A stretch of 64,000 nucleotides of DNA from Anaerolineae bacterium (GTDB taxonomy: Bacteria > Chloroflexota > Anaerolineae > Aggregatilineales > Aggregatilineaceae): contig JAHDLB010000021.1 of NCBI GenBank assembly GCA_018432315.1, forward strand, positions 1 to 64,000, read 5' to 3'. Position numbers and translations under genes: made by a program. The notes under the pieces were generated by a model, which had not been told where the DNA came from, made no database searches, and saw only the letters and a program-made list of their open reading frames with translations. Position 1 is the stretch's first letter, and each line of letters starts with the position of its first letter. Positions 49,934 to 57,244 of the stretch are shown in pieces.

Positions 49934-50968
49934 ATGACACACAAGATCGACTGGGAATCGCTGGCCGAGCTTCAATTCCTGCTCTACAGCCGCATCGCCG
50001 ACTCGCTCAACGCCGCGCTCAGCGGCATCGCCCTCAGCGACATGCCCGAAGCCCAGGACAAGCCGCCCGGCTACTGGCAGGAACGCGCCACCGCCAAAGT
50101 GTCGAACGTTCTGAACCTGTTCACGGCCTGGTCGAACCTCATCCGCTTCAAGCTGGATGGGACCATCCCCGAGCGCGCGCTGCGCCCCTTCCCGGCCAAC
50201 GCGCTGCTGGCGTGGCTGGGGTCGCAGCTCCAGCTTTCGCCCGTTCCGCGCCTGGCGGATGACCCGACGCTGGTCGCCAACCAGGAAACCCTGCAAGAGG
50301 CGCTGCTGCTGCTCTATTCGGCGGCCTTCACCCAGGGCAGCGGGGTCCGGCTGGAAGTGGGGCCCGCCAGCGAAGGACTCTGGTTTCGCGTCCGGTTCGC
50401 GCGCAACACGCCCATTCCCCCCACCTTCGACGCGCTGCTGGCGAGTTTTGGCGATCACTGGCGAGACCAGGACACCCTCTTCGAGCTGGCGACCGCGCGC
50501 GATTTCGTGGCGTTGAATGGGCTGGAACTGGTCCTCAACACGTCGGGCGAGCAGTGCGAGTTCGCATTTTTCGCGCCCTCGACCGCCGACGCGCGCGCCC
50601 GCCTGGTCGCCGATGCCCATCCGGGCGGTGACGCCTCCGCCGCGCCCCACGTCATGCGGAACGACGCGACGCCGGTCATCTTCGAGAAGATCGCCGCCCG
50701 GAGCGATGCCACGCCCGCGCTGCCCGATCCGCCGCCGGACGCGCCCGCCGATGAGAACGCGCCCGAGCCGTTCCCCGATCCGCCGGTGATCCCCTCACCG
50801 GTGGCGCCGCCGGACGCGCCCGCCGAACCCGACACGACAGGCCCAACGGCGATCACCTTGCAGGACGACGATACTCACCCGGGCACGCAGACGCTCGTCA
50901 TCCGGCGCCCGCCACGCGATCAGGCAGACGAAGCGCCGCCCGGCGCCGACGCGAAAACGGCGGGCTAG
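49934..50968 (+). CDS. degenerate histidine-kinase-like protein
   Basis: 344 residues. An N-terminal helical region (about 10-75) resembles a dimerisation helix pair without an obvious phospho-acceptor His. Residues about 105-215 resemble a HATPase_c fold: N-Q-E-T-L-Q-E-A-L-L-L-L-Y at the place of the N-box, and A-R-D-F-V-A-L-N-G-L-E-L-V-L-N-T-S-G near the place of G2. The glycine-rich ATP lid itself is missing. The last 120 residues are Pro/Asp/Ala-rich and disordered, with T-L-Q-D-D-D-T. AAAGG precedes the ATG at 49934. It may bind partners, not phosphorylate. It heads the FHA-protease cluster. Confidence 0.65.
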   Translation: MTHKIDWESLAELQFLLYSRIADSLNAALSGIALSDMPEAQDKPPGYWQERATAKVSNVLNLFTAWSNLIRFKLDGTIPERALRPFPANALLAWLGSQLQLSPVPRLADDPTLVANQETLQEALLLLYSAAFTQGSGVRLEVGPASEGLWFRVRFARNTPIPPTFDALLASFGDHWRDQDTLFELATARDFVALNGLELVLNTSGEQCEFAFFAPSTADARARLVADAHPGGDASAAPHVMRNDATPVIFEKIAARSDATPALPDPPPDAPADENAPEPFPDPPVIPSPVAPPDAPAEPDTTGPTAITLQDDDTHPGTQTLVIRRPPRDQADEAPPGADAKTAG

Positions 50969-51009
50969 ACGCCGCGGCGACGGTCCTTTTGCATCTCGGC
51001 GGGCAGGTG

Positions 51010-51015
51010 TATACT
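51010..51015 (+). promoter_or_regulatory. possible internal promoter of the FHA-protease operon
   Basis: TTGCAT (50989-50994) and TATACT (51010-51015) are 15 bases apart, 40 bases before the zinc finger gene. The spacing is short, so it would be weak. It would let the 51055-56254 genes be expressed apart from the kinase-like gene. Confidence 0.3.
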
Positions 51016-51054
51016 CCTCACCATCATCGGCTCGGTGGGGAGGATCCCGGCATC

Positions 51055-51267
51055 ATGAAATGCGTGCATTGCAGCGAACAGGCAGAGGCGATCTGCCGCT
51101 GGTGTGGCCGCGCCGTGTGCGGCAACCACATCAAATCGATGACGTACATCATCTCGGTGTACGTCGGCGGCAAGAAAGTCCCCAAGTCGCTGGTGGTGGC
51201 CGACGCCGTGTGGTGCGGCGTGTGCAAACCGCAGCCCGAACCGATCGAGATGCCCTACCTGGATTGA
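51055..51267 (+). CDS. small B-box-like zinc finger protein
   Basis: 70 residues. M-K-C-V-H-C-S-E-Q-A at the start, then C-R-W-C-G-R-A-V-C-G-N-H and C-G-V-C near the end give a cross-braced set of Cys and His able to bind two zinc ions, as in B-box or DUF2180-type fingers. GGGGAGGA precedes the ATG. It ends six bases before the double-FHA gene, so it belongs to that operon and may help assemble the complex. Confidence 0.75.
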   Translation: MKCVHCSEQAEAICRWCGRAVCGNHIKSMTYIISVYVGGKKVPKSLVVADAVWCGVCKPQPEPIEMPYLD

Positions 51268-51273
51268 TGTCCC

Positions 51274-51975
51274 ATGAGTGAGCAGCAAGCCGAAGGTCTG
51301 GCGAAGATCTGCTGGACCGATCCGCAGTCCGGCGATTACCGCGAGCTGGTGCTCGCCGAGGGCGCGACGATCACCATCGGGCGCGGCCCCGACAACCAGA
51401 TCGCGATCCCCGAGCGCCACGTCTCGCGCCAGCACGCCGTGGTCAGCTATCGCGACGGCATCTTCATGATCTCCGACCTGGGCAGCGCCAACGGCACCTT
51501 CGTCAACGACAAACGGCTGACCGACCCGTTCCCGCTGGCTCACGGCGACGTGATCCGCCTGTACGTGCCGGTCCTCACCTTCTCCGCGCTGGTCACCGAA
51601 GCCGAGCGCGAGCAGGCCAAAATGACCGGGACGCTGGTCGTCCCGGCGGGCGCCGGAGGCCAGCCCACGCTGCACATTACGTCCGGGCCGCAGGAAGGCG
51701 CCGAGATCCGGCTGTTGACGCCCACGCTCAAGATCGGGCGCGCGACGCGCAACGCGACGTGGGACGTCTCGCTCCAGGATCGCGCCGTCTCGCGGCCTCA
51801 CGCCCAGATCGACCTGCAGCCCGGCGGCGAGTGGGCGATCACCGATCTCGGCAGCGCGAACGGCACCACCGTCAACGGGGTTCCGGTGTCGGCCAACGAG
51901 CCGCACCCGCTGGCCGATGGCACGGTGATCACGCTGGGCGAGACAACGCTGCTGTTCCGGCTGGGCAGCCCGTGA
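51274..51975 (+). CDS. protein with two FHA phosphothreonine-binding domains
   Basis: 233 residues. FHA 1 (about 23-100) has I-G-R-G-P-D-N, H-V-S-R-Q-H-A and L-G-S-A-N-G-T-F-V-N. FHA 2 (about 140-230) has I-G-R-A-T-R-N, A-V-S-R-P-H-A and L-G-S-A-N-G-T-T-V-N. All core binding residues (G-R, S-x-x-H, N-G) are kept in both. The linker carries M-T-G-T-L-V-V (T118, T120), itself like an FHA ligand. FHA domains read phosphothreonine. The gene is six bases from both neighbours, tightly linked to the protease gene that follows. Confidence 0.9.
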   Translation: MSEQQAEGLAKICWTDPQSGDYRELVLAEGATITIGRGPDNQIAIPERHVSRQHAVVSYRDGIFMISDLGSANGTFVNDKRLTDPFPLAHGDVIRLYVPVLTFSALVTEAEREQAKMTGTLVVPAGAGGQPTLHITSGPQEGAEIRLLTPTLKIGRATRNATWDVSLQDRAVSRPHAQIDLQPGGEWAITDLGSANGTTVNGVPVSANEPHPLADGTVITLGETTLLFRLGSP

Positions 51976-51981
51976 TGGCCT

Positions 51982-53685
51982 ATGGCGAACGTGTACCGCA
52001 ACATCGGCGCAGTCGTTAAAGACACCGGCGGGCTGTGGGATCGCCTGGACGGCCAGATGGCGGCGCGTCCCGCCCCGGCGGCGGGCGGCGGCCTGGGCCT
52101 GTGGGACCTGGTTGTGACGGGCAGCGCGGGCGGGGTGTGGGACGAATTCGACCGCGAGACCGTCCTGCTGCGCCGCGAGCACTTGGAGCGCGACCGGGAC
52201 CGGCGCGACCTGTGGCGCGAGGTCGCCGACGAGACGCTGATCCTGCCGCGCGCGGGCCTGCTGCCGGTGTGGGACGCGGTCCTGGCCCGGTCCGACGCGG
52301 AAGGCGGGCTGGACCTCGACGGCACGCTGGTGATGCTGCACCCGGAGGACGAGAGCGTGTGGCAGCGCTCCGCCGATGAGACGCTGATGCTCAGCCGCCC
52401 TGCCGAGAGCATCTTCGCCCAGCAGGTCCGCGCCCGCGACCTGACGACGTATTTCCCCCGGCGCAAACCGGGCTACGCGCTCAAGAAGCTGGCCGACGCG
52501 CGCGGCGAAACCTACTGGATTCTCAAGAACCTCCGCACCGACGCCTACCTGCGCCTGACCGCCGAACAGGTCTTTTTGTGGGACCAGATGGACGGCGAAG
52601 CCAGCGTGCAGGATATCGCCGTGGCCTTCATGCTCGAATACGGCAAGCTCTCCATCGGCGGGCTGATCGTGCTGCTCGACCAGCTCCAGCAGAAGGGCTT
52701 CATCGAGCCGCTGGTCGACATCTACGGCGCGGTGAACCAGAGCGTGGCCCAGCGCCGCGCGGACGTGTGGTGGCGGCAGATCATCCGGCGGTTCACCAAC
52801 ACCGAACTGGCGATTCACGGCATCGATGGCTGGATCACGCGGTCGTACCGGGCGGGCGGCAGGTGGCTGTTCGCCGTGCCGGTCCAGTGGGCGATGCTGG
52901 CGATCATGATCGCCGGGGCGGTGACCTTCGTTGGCCTGCTGCTGGGGCTCATCGAGCGCGACCTGTCGTTCATCGCCGGGGCGGGCATCGGCGCGGTCGC
53001 CGGGCTGGCCTCGCTGTACGTGCTGCAAGCGATCACCCTGTTCATCCACGAGTGGGCGCACGCGCTGGCGACCAAGCACTACGGGCGCGAGGTGCGGCGC
53101 GGCGGCTTCGTGCTGCATTTCGGCATGCCCGCCGCGTTCGTCGACACGACCGATATCTGGATGGAGCCGCGCCGCCCGCGCATCGTGGTGAGCTGGGCCG
53201 GGCCGCACTCGGGCTTTTTCCTGGGCGGGCTGGCGAGCCTCGCCATCCTGGCGCTGCCCGCCGGCCCTGTGGCGAGCGTGCTCTACCGTTTCGCCATCCT
53301 GACGTACCTGACCAGCTTCATGAACCTCAACCCGCTGCTCAAGCTGGACGGGTACTATATCCTGATGGATTGGCTCGAAATCCCCCGCCTGCGCGAGCGC
53401 AGCCTCGCGTTCATCGGCAGGCCGCTGCGCGACAAGCTCCGCCGGCGCGAGCGCTTCACCCGCGAGGAGCTGATCTTCGCCGTCTTCGGCGTGCTGGCCG
53501 CCCTGTGGACGGTGATCGCCGTGTCCGCCACCGTCCGGATCGCCGGAAAATACGTGCTCGACGCCGCGCAGACGCTCCCCGGCCAGATCGCGATCGGGCT
53601 GCTGCTGGCGGCGGTGGCGATCGTCCTGGGCCGCCGCACGCTCCGCCAGGCGCGGGCCGCGCGCCGCCGGAGGGCCGCTGCCTGA
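51982..53685 (+). CDS. membrane M50-type metalloprotease with PqqD-like region and E-T-L motif repeats
   Basis: 567 residues. The N-terminal 140 residues contain Trp at 19, 41, 53, 78, 97 and 127 and Thr at 60, 85, 115 and 134. In three copies the pattern is W-x6-T, with E-T-[LV]-x-L around the Thr. A PqqD-like winged region follows (about 150-245; L-R-L-T-A-E-Q-V-F-L-W-D-Q-M-D-G). Membrane segments come next (from about 290). The M50 zinc site is H-E-W-A-H (His356, Glu357, His360), with Asp456 in K-L-D-G as the likely third ligand. Related proteases mature or export peptides. The start is 6 bases after the FHA stop, and the stop overlaps the next ATG. Confidence 0.85.
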   Translation: MANVYRNIGAVVKDTGGLWDRLDGQMAARPAPAAGGGLGLWDLVVTGSAGGVWDEFDRETVLLRREHLERDRDRRDLWREVADETLILPRAGLLPVWDAVLARSDAEGGLDLDGTLVMLHPEDESVWQRSADETLMLSRPAESIFAQQVRARDLTTYFPRRKPGYALKKLADARGETYWILKNLRTDAYLRLTAEQVFLWDQMDGEASVQDIAVAFMLEYGKLSIGGLIVLLDQLQQKGFIEPLVDIYGAVNQSVAQRRADVWWRQIIRRFTNTELAIHGIDGWITRSYRAGGRWLFAVPVQWAMLAIMIAGAVTFVGLLLGLIERDLSFIAGAGIGAVAGLASLYVLQAITLFIHEWAHALATKHYGREVRRGGFVLHFGMPAAFVDTTDIWMEPRRPRIVVSWAGPHSGFFLGGLASLAILALPAGPVASVLYRFAILTYLTSFMNLNPLLKLDGYYILMDWLEIPRLRERSLAFIGRPLRDKLRRRERFTREELIFAVFGVLAALWTVIAVSATVRIAGKYVLDAAQTLPGQIAIGLLLAAVAIVLGRRTLRQARAARRRRAAA

Positions 53686-55301
53686 TGGCTCGGCGGGGTC
53701 TGCGGGCGCGGGTGGGGCTGCTGGTCGCGGCGGTTGCGCTGGCGGCTGCCGGGTGCGGCCAGGGGGACGATCTGCCGGTCCCGACGCTGATGGTCCTGCC
53801 GGAGCTGACGCCGCTGCCGACCTTCACGCCCAGCGTCACGCCCACGTCCAGCCCGACGCCGCCGCCCACCGCGACGGCCACGCCGACCGCAACCGCCAGC
53901 CCGCTCCCGCCCACGGCCACGCCCACCGACACCGCCACCCCGGCGCCGACGTTCACGCCGACCCCGGTGCAGGTCGTGATCGGCAGCGAGGTGGGCGCCT
54001 ACGCCCGCACCGGGCCGGGCACGGCGTATGGCGTCGCCGGGACGGTCGGCGCCGGGCAGCGTTTCGCCGCGCTGGCCTACGCGACCGACGACGAGGGCAC
54101 GGTCTGGTACCTGGTGGCGCTGGCGCCGGGCCGGACGGCCTGGGTGTCCGCCTGGGTGGCCGACCGCCCGGACGGCGTGCCGCTGGCGGCGGTGGCCCTG
54201 GCGGCGACCGTTCCCCCCAGCCCCGCCGCGTCGCCCCTGCCCACGCTCACGCCGACCGCCGCGCTGCCCGGCAGCGCCGACGCGCAAACCTCGGACGAGT
54301 TCGGCGTGAATCTGCGCAACGGCGCGGGCCTCGATTACGAGCTGCTGGACACGCTGCCGCCCAATACACCGCTGGAGCTCGTCGGTCGCACCGCCGACCT
54401 GAGCTGGCTCCAGGTGATGACGCTCGACGGGCGCCCCGGCTGGATCATGGGCGACCTGCTGCGCGTGCAGCATCCGGAGGTGGAGAACCTGCCGGTGAGC
54501 TGGGCCGAGCCGGACGGCGAGACGCCGCCCCCCGCCGCGGGCGACCCGGCCCGGATCGTCCTGTCGGCGGACGTATTGCAGGAGGCGCGCCGCATCTACG
54601 CCCACGGACAGCAGTTGGGCAACGATCCGCGCTCGCTGCTGCTGATCGGCGACAGCGTCAACGTCGAGGGGCGCTTCCTCGATTCGTTCGCCGAGGGCAA
54701 TTACGAGCTGGGCGAGTTTGCCTACCTGCAGCCGGTCATCGACTTTTTCAGCGGGGCCGGGTCGCTCAGCGCGGCCTACCTGACCGAGCATTCCGGCTTC
54801 AAGTACGACATGATCCTCGACCCCACGTGGTCGAACCCGGCGCTGTGCGCGCCCGGCGAATCGCCCCTCGACTGCGAGTACCGGATGAAGCGGCCCAGCA
54901 TCGCGATCATCCACCTGGCGTTGAACGATATGCTGTTCTACTCGCTGGACGACTACCGGACCTACATGCACCGGGTGATCCCCACGCTGATCGGCTACGG
55001 CGTGATCCCGGTCCTGACCACGTTCACCGCGGCGGACGACTTCCGGCCCGAGCAAACGCCGCTCTACAACCAGGCGATCCGCGAGGCTGCCGCCGCCTAC
55101 AACGTCCCGCTGATCGACTTTTTCGCCGCGGCGCGGGCGCTGCCCAACCGGGGGACCGGCGAGGACGGCGCGCACCTCTCGCACCCGGAAGACTGGCGGA
55201 TCGCGTTCGACGGCGACCAGTTCATCTACGGCGTGACGCTGCGCGAGCTGCTCACCTGGCAGATGCTCGACGAACTGAAGCGCAACGTCCTCGACCTGTA
55301 A
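53685..55301 (+). CDS. lipoprotein with two SH3b domains and a C-terminal SGNH hydrolase-like domain
   Basis: 538 residues. The lipoprotein signal ends A-A-A-G-C with the acylated Cys24. A Thr/Pro stalk (about 40-95) leads to SH3b 1 (about 98-160), a second linker, SH3b 2 (about 205-270; V-N-L-R-N-G-A-G) and an SGNH-like domain (about 300-538). The nucleophile is Ser324 in L-I-G-D-S-V, followed by H-L-A-L-N-D-M (Asn) and D-G-A-H-L-S-H (Asp/His). It would sit on the outer face of the membrane and act on a surface ester. The ATG at 53685 overlaps the protease stop, with GGAGGG ten bases upstream. Confidence 0.83.
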   Translation: MARRGLRARVGLLVAAVALAAAGCGQGDDLPVPTLMVLPELTPLPTFTPSVTPTSSPTPPPTATATPTATASPLPPTATPTDTATPAPTFTPTPVQVVIGSEVGAYARTGPGTAYGVAGTVGAGQRFAALAYATDDEGTVWYLVALAPGRTAWVSAWVADRPDGVPLAAVALAATVPPSPAASPLPTLTPTAALPGSADAQTSDEFGVNLRNGAGLDYELLDTLPPNTPLELVGRTADLSWLQVMTLDGRPGWIMGDLLRVQHPEVENLPVSWAEPDGETPPPAAGDPARIVLSADVLQEARRIYAHGQQLGNDPRSLLLIGDSVNVEGRFLDSFAEGNYELGEFAYLQPVIDFFSGAGSLSAAYLTEHSGFKYDMILDPTWSNPALCAPGESPLDCEYRMKRPSIAIIHLALNDMLFYSLDDYRTYMHRVIPTLIGYGVIPVLTTFTAADDFRPEQTPLYNQAIREAAAAYNVPLIDFFAAARALPNRGTGEDGAHLSHPEDWRIAFDGDQFIYGVTLRELLTWQMLDELKRNVLDL

Positions 55302-55324
55302 CCTGCAACTCGAAAGGCTCAACC

Positions 55325-56254
55325 ATGTCTCAAGCTGATCTGCTGCGGCGGGTGCGGAGCGCGACCAGCCCCACCGACCGCCGCGACTCCGCCCTGGAAC
55401 TGCTGGCCGCCACGCGCAGCCGGGAGCACGTCGACGCGGCGCTGGCCGCGCTGGAACGCGACGAGGTGCGCACGCTGTTGGGCGACGCTCACCGCGCCGC
55501 CCTGCGTGAGAAGGCGCTGTATTACTTCGAGCACGAGGACCGCGACCGCGGCGGGCTGATCCGCGAGAAGATCATCCGCCTGCTGAGCGCAATCCGGCAC
55601 CGCGACGACGCCGACCTGTACCTGCGCGGCGTGACGGCGTACGGCGGGCAGGGGGCGCAGACACTGCGGGCCGCGTCGTTGGCCGGGCTGCTGGCCGTCG
55701 ATCCGGGGCTGGCGGCGGCCTACGCGGTCCGGCTGCTGGGCGAGCCAGACACGTCCCCGCTCAGCGGCGAGCCGTCGATCACGGCGATGGCCGTGCTGGC
55801 CCACAGCGGCCAGCCGCTGCCGATCTACCAGTTCGCGCTGCTGCTGGGCGAATCGTTCGTCAGGGACAACAAGGGCGAGGTGGTCGGCAAGGCGCTGGAG
55901 CTGATCGGCGGCGAGATTCCGCCCGCGCTCTACCGGTCGCTGGCCGAGACGTTCATCGCGCTGGATTCGCCCGTCGCGTGCAGCGGGATCGTCAACGCCG
56001 TCGTCGAGGGGCGCATGGCCGATCTCTACCCGCTGCTGGAGGAGGTGCTCGCCCGCACGCGCTCCGACGACCTGCACCGCTACGGCGCGATCATGCTGGC
56101 CGCCTCGCGCGAGCCGGACCTGACCGCGCTGCTGTACCGGCTGGCCCGCCAGAGCACCCGCGCCCGCCTGGATAATTTCGTCGAAGCCGTGGAGCTGAGC
56201 ACCGGCGACGAGCGCGACGAGATCCTGGCGCTGCTGGCGAAGCGGCGGCGCTAG
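55325..56254 (+). CDS. HEAT-like helical repeat protein
   Basis: 309 residues, predicted fully helical, with paired amphipathic helices every 35-40 residues (A-L-E-L-L-A-A-T-R-S, L-R-A-A-S-L-A-G-L-L-A, L-L-G-E-S-F-V-R). There is no signal or membrane segment, so it is cytoplasmic and probably a scaffold. AAAGG precedes the ATG, 23 bases after the lipoprotein stop. It is the last gene of the FHA-protease operon and converges with the phosphatase gene, ten bases away. Confidence 0.75.
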   Translation: MSQADLLRRVRSATSPTDRRDSALELLAATRSREHVDAALAALERDEVRTLLGDAHRAALREKALYYFEHEDRDRGGLIREKIIRLLSAIRHRDDADLYLRGVTAYGGQGAQTLRAASLAGLLAVDPGLAAAYAVRLLGEPDTSPLSGEPSITAMAVLAHSGQPLPIYQFALLLGESFVRDNKGEVVGKALELIGGEIPPALYRSLAETFIALDSPVACSGIVNAVVEGRMADLYPLLEEVLARTRSDDLHRYGAIMLAASREPDLTALLYRLARQSTRARLDNFVEAVELSTGDERDEILALLAKRRR

Positions 56255-56264
56255 CCCGCGCGGC

Positions 56265-57107
56265 CTATTCCATTGGCGGCAGGGGCGCGGCGTCGCCCAG
56301 CGTCAGCACGGCCACGCCCTGGTCGTGAATGTGCCCGTTGGAGGCCAGGATGCCGTGCCCCCGGCGCGCTTCGAGCGTCAGTTCGCCGTGATAATCGCTG
56401 ACCCTGCCGCCCGCCTCGTGGACGAGCAGCATCCCCGCCTGGACATCCCAGGGCTGGGGGCCGCGCTCCCAGTACAGATCGCAGCGGCCCGCCGCCACGT
56501 AGCACAAATCGAGCGCCGCCGAGCCGATGCGCCGCACGCCCTGCGTCCGCACGACGAAATGCCCGACGCGCGCGGCGTTGTTGTCTTCGGCGGTCCAGCG
56601 GTCGTACGGGAAGCCGGTCGTCACCAGGGCCTGGGCGAGATCGGTCACGCCGCTGACGCGCAGCCGCCGCCCGTTGAGCCAGGCGCCCTGGCCGCGAATG
56701 CCCTTGAACATTTCGTCGCGCATCGGGTCGTACACCACGCCAACCAGCGGCCACAGGTCCGGGTCGGACAGGGCCAGGCTGACGGCGAAATGGGGCAGCC
56801 GGTGGGCGAAATTGGTCGTCGCGTCGAGCGGATCGACCCACCAGTGATAGGGCGTCTGGTCCGGATCGGGGCCGTAGCCGCCGCCTTCCTCGCCGTGCAG
56901 GTGGTGATCGGGGAACGCGGCGCGCAGCGCGCCGACGATCAGGGCCTCGGAGGCGCTGTCGGCCTCGGTCACCAGGTCGATGTTCGTGCTCTTGTGGTTG
57001 GCTTCGCGCGGGCGCTCGAAGTACTCGCGCAGCAGCGCCCCGGCCTGGCGCGCGATGGACTCGGCCCGCTCCAGGACGGCGCTCAGATCAAGTGATTGGG
57101 TATCCAT
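56265..57107 (-). CDS. inositol monophosphatase family protein
   Basis: 280 residues. Metal-binding motifs are H-G-E-E-G-G (Glu73/Glu74) and W-V-D-P-L-D-A-T-T-N-F (Asp92, Asp95), plus P-W-D-V-Q-A-G near 218. The second motif normally reads D-G-T; here the Gly is Ala96. The family removes phosphate from inositol phosphates, PAP, fructose bisphosphate or NADP. The present sequence does not settle which. The start ATG at 57107 has only a weak site. It stands alone between the HEAT gene and a propeller gene. Confidence 0.9.
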   Translation of the reverse strand: MDTQSLDLSAVLERAESIARQAGALLREYFERPREANHKSTNIDLVTEADSASEALIVGALRAAFPDHHLHGEEGGGYGPDPDQTPYHWWVDPLDATTNFAHRLPHFAVSLALSDPDLWPLVGVVYDPMRDEMFKGIRGQGAWLNGRRLRVSGVTDLAQALVTTGFPYDRWTAEDNNAARVGHFVVRTQGVRRIGSAALDLCYVAAGRCDLYWERGPQPWDVQAGMLLVHEAGGRVSDYHGELTLEARRGHGILASNGHIHDQGVAVLTLGDAAPLPPME

Positions 57108-57184
57108 AGAGTTCCTTGCTGGCGTGAAACGGAAATACGAGCGCCCGATTATAACGCGGAGCCGCGCGGCGGGGGGCGCGATCG

Positions 57185-57215
57185 AAAAATCCCCCCGCTG
57201 CGGCAGCGAGGGGAT
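57185..57215 (-). terminator. intrinsic terminator of the propeller gene at 57245
   Basis: ATCCCCTCGCTG and CAGCGGGGGGAT form a 12-base stem with one mismatch and a short loop. On the minus strand it is followed by TTTTTC. It lies 29 bases beyond the stop codon. Confidence 0.8.
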
Positions 57216-57244
57216 TGGCGACGACGCGAACGAGACAGCCGGCG

